NCBI GenBank assembly: GCA_038316385.1
Contig: JBBQAN010000025.1
Location: 1 to 38,356, forward strand
Direction of reading: 5' to 3'
DNA from: SZAS-103 sp038316385
GTDB taxonomy: Bacteria > Pseudomonadota > Gammaproteobacteria > Xanthomonadales > Xanthomonadaceae
DNA length: 38,356 nucleotides
Shown: positions 33,268 through 38,356 of the stretch, piece by piece
How positions within the stretch are numbered: the stretch's first letter is position 1
Layout: every line of letters starts with the position of its first letter
The notes under the pieces: generated by a model
The model's input: only the letters and a program-made list of their open reading frames with translations
Database searches by the model: none
Told to the model about the DNA's origin: nothing
Made by a program: the position numbers and the translations under genes

Positions 33268-35349
33268 ATGTCGATCCGTCACGAATGTGCGTTGCTGGTC
33301 ACGTGCCTGCTCGCGTTCTCGATCCTGCCTGCGTCTGCCGCGCCAGCAACAGGGCCGTCGCGCCTACTCACTGGCGCGGATCTGTTCAACCTTGAAGCCG
33401 CCAGCGATCCGCAGATTTCACCCGACGCAAGGACAGTCGTCTACGTGCGTCGTGCCAACGACATCATGGTCGATCGCACGCGCGCCTCGATCTGGTCGAT
33501 CGACGTTGCCAGCGGCGAGCAGACCCCATTGATCGATGGTCCGGGTTCGCACGGATCGCCGTGCTGGTCGCCCGATGGAACCAAGCTCGCGTATGTTTCC
33601 GACGCCGAAGACAAGGCGGGTGCGCAGTTATATGTGCGCTGGATGCGCAACGGCGCGAGCGCGCGCATCACCGGGCTACCCGCGACGCCGAGCGCCATCG
33701 CATGGTCGCCCGACGGCAAGCGCATCGCGTATGCGATGTTCGTTCCGGACGAGGGTACAAAACTGGGCAAGGCGCCGGACAAACCCGAAGGCGCGACGTG
33801 GGCCGAACCCCTGCAGGTGATCGACACGGTGGTGTACCGCACCGATGAAGGCGGCTACAACAAACCTGGCTTTGAGCAGATCTTCTGGGTGCCGGCCGAT
33901 GGCGGCGCGCCAACGCAATTGACCTTCGGCGCGCACAACGCGGGCGGCCGGTTGTCCTGGTCTCCCAACGGACGTTCCGTGCTGTTCAGTGCAAACCTTT
34001 CGAAGGGCTGGGAGCGCGAGGCCATCGATGATGACGTGCACGAAGTTTCCATCGACGACCTCACCGTGCGCACACTCACCCATCGCACGGGCCCGAATGA
34101 CCAACCGATGGTTTCTCCCGACGGCAAATCGATCGCCTACGTTGGATTCGAAGACCGTTTCTTGGGCTACCAGAACAAGCGGCTATCGGTCATGAACCGC
34201 GATGGCAGCGGTTCGCGCGTGCTCACCGGCAACCTCGACCGCAGCGTTGGCGAGCCGCTCTGGTCGAGCGACAGTCGCTCGATTTACGTAGCCTACGACG
34301 AGCATGGCAGCGTGCGCGTCGCCCGGATCGGTCTCGATGGTTCCGTGCGCACGCTTGCCGAACATCTAACCGCGAGCGACTTCGATCGTCCCTACAGCGG
34401 TGGCTCCTTCAGCGTTGCGCGCGATGGTACGGTCGCCTACACCAGCGGCACCACGCAGCGACCGTCGGACGTGTGGATCACGCGTGGCGGCACCCCGCGC
34501 AAGTTGACCCGTCTCAACCAGGCCCTTGCTACGAAGAAGCTCGGGGAAGTGCAGCACTTCGACGTGAGCGCGTTCGACAAGCTGCCGATCGACGCATGGC
34601 TGGTGACGCCGCCGGACTTCGATGCGTCACGTAAATATCCACTCATCCTCGAAATCCACGGCGGCCCCTTCGCCGCCTACGGACCGACCTTCTCGACCGA
34701 CGACCAGCTGTACGCCGCAGCCGGCTACGTTGTGCTCTACATCAACCCGCGCGGATCAACCGCCTATGGCGAAGCGTTCGCGAATCAGATCGACAAGGCT
34801 TACCCGGGCCACGATTACGACGACCTGATGAGCGCAGTCGATGCGACGATCGCGAAGGGTTTCATCGATCCCGACAACTTGTTCGTGACCGGCGGTTCCG
34901 GTGGCGGCGCGCTCACGGCGTGGATCGTCGGCAAGACCGACCGCTTTCGCGCCGCAGCCACACAAAAGCCGGTCATCGACTGGGCAAGCTTCGCGTTGAC
35001 ATCGGACGTCACGCCGTACTACCAGCGTTACTGGTTCGCCAAGTTTCCGTGGGAAGACCCGACCGGCTATTGGGCGCGCTCGCCGCTGTCACTGGTCGGC
35101 AACGTCAAGACGCCGACTTTGGTCGTGGTCGGATCGATGGACTTCCGCACGCCCGACAGCGAAGCAGAGCAGTTCTATACCGCACTGCAATTGCGCGGCA
35201 TTCCCACCGCACTGGTGAAGGTGCCCGGAGCAAACCACCATGGCCTGGCGGAGCGTCCGTCGCAATCAGCGGCAAAGGCTGCGGCGATTCTTGCGTGGTT
35301 TAACCGCTATCGCACGCCCATCGCGGTGCCTACACCGACGACTCCATGA
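33268..35349 (+). CDS. Exported S9 family prolyl oligopeptidase-like peptidase
   Basis: The protein has 693 residues from the ATG at 33268, with GGAAG upstream. A signal peptide (ALLVTCLLAFSILPASA) places it in the periplasm. A seven-bladed WD40/TolB-like beta-propeller follows: GSPCWSPDGTKLAYVS, AIAWSPDGKRIAYAM and QPMVSPDGKSIAYVG. The C-terminal alpha/beta-hydrolase domain has PLILEIHGGPFAAYG and the catalytic triad Ser544 (GGSGGG), Asp625 (GSMDFRTP) and His658 (NHHGL). The S9C (acylaminoacyl-peptidase/DPP-like) subgroup cleaves short peptides. It appears complete and monocistronic. Confidence 0.94.
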   Translation: MSIRHECALLVTCLLAFSILPASAAPATGPSRLLTGADLFNLEAASDPQISPDARTVVYVRRANDIMVDRTRASIWSIDVASGEQTPLIDGPGSHGSPCWSPDGTKLAYVSDAEDKAGAQLYVRWMRNGASARITGLPATPSAIAWSPDGKRIAYAMFVPDEGTKLGKAPDKPEGATWAEPLQVIDTVVYRTDEGGYNKPGFEQIFWVPADGGAPTQLTFGAHNAGGRLSWSPNGRSVLFSANLSKGWEREAIDDDVHEVSIDDLTVRTLTHRTGPNDQPMVSPDGKSIAYVGFEDRFLGYQNKRLSVMNRDGSGSRVLTGNLDRSVGEPLWSSDSRSIYVAYDEHGSVRVARIGLDGSVRTLAEHLTASDFDRPYSGGSFSVARDGTVAYTSGTTQRPSDVWITRGGTPRKLTRLNQALATKKLGEVQHFDVSAFDKLPIDAWLVTPPDFDASRKYPLILEIHGGPFAAYGPTFSTDDQLYAAAGYVVLYINPRGSTAYGEAFANQIDKAYPGHDYDDLMSAVDATIAKGFIDPDNLFVTGGSGGGALTAWIVGKTDRFRAAATQKPVIDWASFALTSDVTPYYQRYWFAKFPWEDPTGYWARSPLSLVGNVKTPTLVVVGSMDFRTPDSEAEQFYTALQLRGIPTALVKVPGANHHGLAERPSQSAAKAAAILAWFNRYRTPIAVPTPTTP

Positions 35350-35457
35350 CGAATGACGCTGCTGTTTGCGGCAAGCAACGTGCGACTGTCGCACCGCGAC
35401 CCATTCAGCCGGTGGCGAGCGGCGGCTTTGGGGCAGTTCAATAGATCTGACCGAGCG

Positions 35458-35772
35458 TCACTCACACGCAGTTGACGGAAAACTCTCTACGAAATTGTTG
35501 GGCGCGACGGTGAATGTTGCCAAATCTCCCGTCGTCACATGTGCAGCTTGCTCTACGGTCTGTGGGACGAGCAGCCAGAACTTCTTGGAGCGCGGAACGA
35601 TGACGCTCTCGAACGCAATGTCGTTGAGCGTCGCCTTGACCGGAAAGCCTCGTCGACCATGCCAAAGCGGTTGAGGGGCCGCAGACCAAATTGCGCTAGG
35701 ATCGAACGGAACTTCAGCCGCGTCTTTTTTGTGACCGCTCAAAATGGATGCTTGGAACTTCGCACATCGCAT
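35458..35772 (-). CDS. DUF1905 domain protein
   Basis: The protein has 104 residues from the ATG at 35772 (MRCAKFQASIL). The sequence follows the DUF1905 beta-barrel pattern: an opening strand KFQASIL, a VPFDPSAIW segment, then FPVKATLNDIAFESVIVPRSKKFWLLVPQ, and the closing GDLATFTVAPNN. Such proteins are small, soluble and of unknown function. It has a weak Shine-Dalgarno (GAGA). The local base composition is a little AT-richer than the left part of the window, and the gene sits beside a repeat element. Confidence 0.75.
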   Translation of the reverse strand: MRCAKFQASILSGHKKDAAEVPFDPSAIWSAAPQPLWHGRRGFPVKATLNDIAFESVIVPRSKKFWLLVPQTVEQAAHVTTGDLATFTVAPNNFVESFPSTACE

Positions 35773-35894
35773 AGTTTCTCGCTTCGCGCCTAGACTTGAG
35801 CTAAGCGGCGCCAACCGCGGGGTTGGAAGAATCCTAGCATGCGGTCCGGCGTGGTCTATTGGCAGGCCGCGACGATCGCAGTCCGACCTATTGT

Positions 35895-36030
35895 GTTGAA
35901 AAACTCGCCCGCGCAATCTGGCGTTAGAAAAATCCGCCATGAGAGTTCGATATCCACAGGCAAAAGAGCAAAATTTCGCTGAAACCGAACTGTTTTCGGG
36001 GTTCTTTTGAAGCGCCGGGAGTTTTTCAAC
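35895..36030. repeat. 136-bp element bounded by perfect 12-bp inverted repeats
   Basis: GTTGAAAAACTC (35895-35906) and GAGTTTTTCAAC (36019-36030) are exact reverse complements 112 bases apart. The interior has no gene and is AT-richer. The flank 'GAGTTTTTCAACGGAATCGACC' resembles terminal repeats I associate with some insertion sequences, so it may be a MITE or a deletion remnant. It fills most of the 373-base gap between DUF1905 and cytochrome b561. Confidence 0.7.
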
Positions 36031-36145
36031 GGAATCGACCCACTCCGGTCATTCGCGACCGGCAGCTATCGGGCGGCTCAATGGCGCGATCAGGCGATCA
36101 GCTGCATAAGCGGCTGGATGGGTGTCATGCGTTTCCGGAAGGGCT

Positions 36146-36685
36146 TCAACCCATCCTTCGCAACGTGTCGTCACGGCGCACGAAGTGGTGCCATAACGCA
36201 CCTAGGATGTGCAGGCCGATCACGTAGTAAAAGATCGTGCCGACCCAACCGTGGATGTTGCCAAACTGTTCACTCAGGTGACGATCTGCTGTCATCGGCG
36301 ACGGAATTTGCACGCTGGTGAAGGGAAGGACGATGCCGTGGCCACGGGCGAACACCGTCAGCAAACCTAATAAGGGCTGCACGACGAGGAACGAGTACAG
36401 CGCGATGTGCGTGCAACGCGACAGAATGTGCTCCCATGAAGCGATGGGCGGCGTGATCGGCGGTGGCGCATTGCGCAAGCGTTGCCGCAGGCGCGGCAGC
36501 ACCAGCGCAAGCACCACGAGGCCAGCGACGATATGCCCCTGCATGATCAATGAGCGTGCGTCGCTGCCGCGCGGCGGAATGTCGCGCAGATTGATCAGCA
36601 GATACGCCAGAGCTACAAATGCAAACGTCAACCAGTGGAACCAGCGTGCTGGGCGGCTATAGCGTGCCATCGGTTGGCTCGACAT
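36146..36685 (-). CDS. Cytochrome b561 family protein
   Basis: The protein has 179 residues. The ATG at 36685 is chosen because AGGAG lies 10 bases upstream; a second ATG at 36670 is possible. Four membrane helices carry likely haem b ligands: ARWFHWLTFAFVALAYLL, LIMQGHIVAGLVVLALVLPRL, HIALYSFLVVQPLLGLLTVF and GWVGTIFYYVIGLHILGALWHHF. This is the CybB-type architecture of inner-membrane di-haem b561 proteins, which oxidise quinol; E. coli CybB is a superoxide:ubiquinone oxidoreductase. It is divergent from the hemerythrin gene, and both are oxygen/redox proteins. Confidence 0.9.
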   Translation of the reverse strand: MSSQPMARYSRPARWFHWLTFAFVALAYLLINLRDIPPRGSDARSLIMQGHIVAGLVVLALVLPRLRQRLRNAPPPITPPIASWEHILSRCTHIALYSFLVVQPLLGLLTVFARGHGIVLPFTSVQIPSPMTADRHLSEQFGNIHGWVGTIFYYVIGLHILGALWHHFVRRDDTLRRMG

Positions 36686-36907
36686 TCGGAATAGGCTCCT
36701 GCAGGGTATTGCCAAAATTTACGACATGCGGTGGATCATGGCAAAGCGGAATCGATCCCTCTCTCGCGAACATGAAGGAGCTCGCATCCAAGATCACTGC
36801 GCTGTGTTCGACCCATAACCGCCATTCGACAGCGTCTGTTTTAGGCGCCGCGATCAAAAGCGTGATGAAATGGCACGGCTCGTTTGTCGCGGGGCTAAGG
36901 AGGCGTC

Positions 36908-37363
36908 ATGTCTGAAACGATTTTTGAAGTGCTTCGCGAGAGCCATGCCATCCAGAGATCTCTGATGCGCAAGTTGATGTTCTCGAAGCCTGGGCAGCGA
37001 CGCGTAGAACTCTTTACCGAGCTTCGTATCGAGCTCGCTTCCCACGAGGCCGCAGAAGAGCGCTTCCTCTACACGCAGATGTTGATGGACGATCGCGGCC
37101 TCCATGCATCGCGCGATGCGCTCAGCGATCATCACAAGATGGACTTGATGGTTGAGGATCTGCAAGTCCAAGATCATAGCGGTCGAAGTTGGATGGCGAC
37201 GGTAAAGAGCCTCTCCAAGGAACTTCACAAACATTTGCGGGAAGAAGAAACGATTTTCTTTCAACTTGCTGGGAAAATCCTGACGGCGCGGCAAAAGATT
37301 GTTCTTGCAGTCAAGTATCGCCGTGATTATCGAAGGATGCAGAAAACGTTGAGTTTGGAGTGA
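36908..37363 (+). CDS. Hemerythrin domain-containing protein
   Basis: The protein has 151 residues from the ATG at 36908, with AAGGAGG upstream. It is a four-helix protein with the expected di-iron ligand pattern: SHAIQRSL (His13), ELASHEAAEERFL (H-E-x-x-E), LSDHHKMD and KHLREEETIFF (H-x-x-x-E-E). Bacterial proteins of this type bind O2 or NO at a di-iron site, or repair iron centres. It is cytosolic, with a basic C-terminal helix (VKYRRDYRRMQKTL). It stands divergent from the cytochrome b561 gene. Confidence 0.87.
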   Translation: MSETIFEVLRESHAIQRSLMRKLMFSKPGQRRVELFTELRIELASHEAAEERFLYTQMLMDDRGLHASRDALSDHHKMDLMVEDLQVQDHSGRSWMATVKSLSKELHKHLREEETIFFQLAGKILTARQKIVLAVKYRRDYRRMQKTLSLE

Positions 37364-37552
37364 TGGCTTCTTGGGCGCGTGTTATAAATTTAATTTCAGG
37401 ACGGCGCAGAAATTTGGGCGCCATTGACGCCGACGAGCTTGAGATCGGAAGTAGTCTCTGCTCAAGGGATGCCATTTCCTGACTTGGCCGCACCGAGATC
37501 ATCCAGAAGGCTCAGTGCGACCCAAAGTGGATCGTCGCTAGACGCTTGAGTT

Positions 37553-38050
37553 CTAGGTGCTCGCGCGCTCATGCGACACGTCCTGTGCGACGACGGGTCC
37601 GGCATCGAGCCCATCATCCTGGGTAGCCATGCGAATCGGACGCGTGCCGATCCGTGCCCCGGTGACTTCATCCACGGCGACAGCCTTGATTTCCGTGTTT
37701 GTTTCGGCGTCCAGGAAGCGCGCCAAGTTGCCGCCACCACGATGCTGGCGACCCCATGCGCCAATCATGAACAGCACTGGCAGGAAATCCTGGCCAGCGG
37801 TCGTCAGCAGGTACTCCTCGCGCGGGGGACGCTCGGAGTAGAGCCGCTTTTCCAGCAACCCATCCTCAGTCAGTGCGGCCAGGCGCCGCGTCAGTATCGT
37901 CGGGGCGATCCCGAGATTTTTTCGAAACTGGTCGAACCGGGTCAGGCCCATGTGGGCGTCCCGCAGGATCAGCATGCTCCAGGTGTCGCCCACGAGCGCG
38001 AGGGTGCGCGCAATCGGGCAAGGGTCATCGAGATGATTTCTGCTGTCCAT
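37553..38050 (-). CDS. HxlR family transcriptional regulator
   Basis: The protein has 165 residues from the ATG at 38050. The winged-helix HxlR domain covers about 9-100: D-P-C-P-I-A-R-T-L-A-L-V-G-D-T-W, MLILRDAHMG, RFDQFRKNLGIAPTILTRRL and EDGLLEKRLYSERPPREEYLLT. The conserved Cys11 can be a redox sensor in this family (as in QorR/YodB). The extra C-terminal 60 residues (IKAVAVDEVTGARIGTRPI) are an extension seen in some members. It is divergent from a short-chain dehydrogenase gene, its likely target, which is disrupted here. Confidence 0.93.
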   Translation of the reverse strand: MDSRNHLDDPCPIARTLALVGDTWSMLILRDAHMGLTRFDQFRKNLGIAPTILTRRLAALTEDGLLEKRLYSERPPREEYLLTTAGQDFLPVLFMIGAWGRQHRGGGNLARFLDAETNTEIKAVAVDEVTGARIGTRPIRMATQDDGLDAGPVVAQDVSHERAST

Positions 38051-38057
38051 ACGTTTT

Positions 38058-38113
38058 CGATAGTGACAACCGTTTCAATCGGGAGTAGAGTGACTCTCGA
38101 AACGATAGTAACA
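38058..38113. promoter_or_regulatory. Paired CGATAGT(G/A)ACA sites, candidate HxlR operator
   Basis: CGATAGTGACA (38058-38068) and CGATAGTAACA (38103-38113) are direct repeats 45 bases apart in the hxlR-dehydrogenase divergent region. Their placement suits autoregulation plus control of the neighbour. Confidence 0.5.
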
Positions 38114-38152
38114 CTTCGACAGCAAGCAATCCACGCCACGAGGAGCATCAAC

Positions 38153-38218
38153 ATGAGCAGCAATGACAGGGGTGTAGCGCTGGTCACAGGCGCATCTTCA
38201 GGCATTGGTCGGGTCACC
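38153..38218 (+). pseudogene. Short-chain dehydrogenase truncated after 22 codons
   Basis: An ATG at 38153 with AGGAG at 38141-38145 begins MSSNDRGVALVTGASSGIGR. The T-G-A-S-S-G-I-G motif is the NAD(P)-binding signature of SDR enzymes. After R-V-T the frame leaves the family and runs into insertion-sequence DNA. The remainder of the gene is outside the window or lost. It is divergent from the HxlR regulator, a common regulator/oxidoreductase pairing. Confidence 0.8.
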
Positions 38219-38255
38219 GACGTCCCCCCTCTTTTGAGTAGCACGGCGATCTGGA

Positions 38256-38285
38256 GTCCAATCCCTCAGAGCAAGGAGATTGGAC
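38256..38285 (+). promoter_or_regulatory. Hairpin over the transposase ribosome-binding site
   Basis: GTCCAATC-CCT (38256-38266) pairs with AGG-A-GATTGGAC (38274-38285), leaving one bulged A and a 7-base loop. The stem contains the AGGAG Shine-Dalgarno and ends at the GTG start, so it would block translation from read-through transcripts. Confidence 0.65.
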
Positions 38286-38356
38286 GTGAAGAAGCGTTTT
38301 TCCGAAGAGCAGATCATCGGGTTCCTGCGTGAAGCGGACGCCGGCATGGCGGTCAA
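38286..38356 (+). CDS. IS3-family transposase OrfA, N-terminal fragment
   Basis: A GTG at 38286, with AGGAG at 38274-38278, reads (M)KKRFSEEQIIGFLREADAG and runs off the window. This is the start of the helix-turn-helix OrfA of IS3-family elements (IS407-like group), which with OrfB forms the DDE transposase through frameshifting. Only 23 codons are present, so the subgroup is tentative. Confidence 0.85.
   Translation, partial: MKKRFSEEQIIGFLREADAGMAV

Larger units (their letters stand above)
38219..38356 (+). mobile_element. Left end of an IS3-family insertion sequence (partial)
   Basis: The element begins at about 38216-38220 (near CGACGTCCCCCCT), inside the SDR gene. It contains the 5' end of an OrfA-type transposase gene and continues past the window edge. 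The exact end and target duplication cannot be fixed without the right end. Confidence 0.8.

Overview
The window is about 38 kb of GC-rich bacterial chromosome. It looks like a gammaproteobacterium of the Xanthomonadales (Lysobacterales), probably near the Rhodanobacteraceae. Support comes from a homodimeric-type AceE, a MaeB-type malic enzyme, YajQ, RsuA/RsmC, DUF3297 and DUF1415 proteins, and small proteins typical of that order. The taxonomy is inferred from gene content; no rRNA or other marker gene is present. I saw no tRNA, rRNA, CRISPR array or prophage.

Layout. (1) 1-108 is the start of a YahK-like alcohol dehydrogenase on the minus strand. (2) 390-6410 holds four plus-strand envelope genes: a di-haem cytochrome c lipoprotein, a secreted DUF4331 protein, an exported helical-repeat protein and a HupE/UreJ-type membrane protein. 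Three of them carry calcium-type DxNxD loops. This is the best candidate here for an undescribed system. (3) 6481-7535 holds yajQ and a frameshifted DUF1415 gene. (4) 7716-12581 holds a secreted protein with an actinobacterial-style LDTR beta domain, the minus-strand rRNA-modification pair rsmC-rsuA, a fasciclin protein with a Met/His-rich leader, and a subclass B3-like metallo-beta-lactamase whose first zinc ligand is Tyr instead of His. (5) 12644-16765 is mostly minus strand: a PQQ-type glucose/sorbosone dehydrogenase lipoprotein, an EamA transporter, a small secreted protein, a FrnE-like DsbA protein and a 64-residue conserved-looking protein. (6) 17181-18098 holds an EF-hand protein, a stray EF-hand remnant and DUF3297. 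(7) 18171-28044 is a minus-strand metabolic block: aceE, maeB, a group II PLP decarboxylase, a sulfotransferase, a DUF1704 metallopeptidase-like protein and rsgA. (8) 28172-35349 holds an AlaA-like aminotransferase, an SGNH hydrolase, a three-domain glutaredoxin/A-type-carrier/rhodanese fusion, DUF924, a small conserved protein, a Dph6-like PP-loop ATPase and an S9 peptidase. (9) 35458-38356 is more mosaic: DUF1905, a 136-bp inverted-repeat element, cytochrome b561, hemerythrin, an HxlR regulator, and a short-chain dehydrogenase cut off after 22 codons by an IS3-family element that runs off the window.

Central-carbon genes (aceE, maeB, aminotransferase) and translation genes (rsuA, rsmC, rsgA) form the housekeeping backbone. 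The envelope, metal and calcium proteins and the right-hand end form the accessory part. All functions are read from sequence motifs and family knowledge; no search was run.
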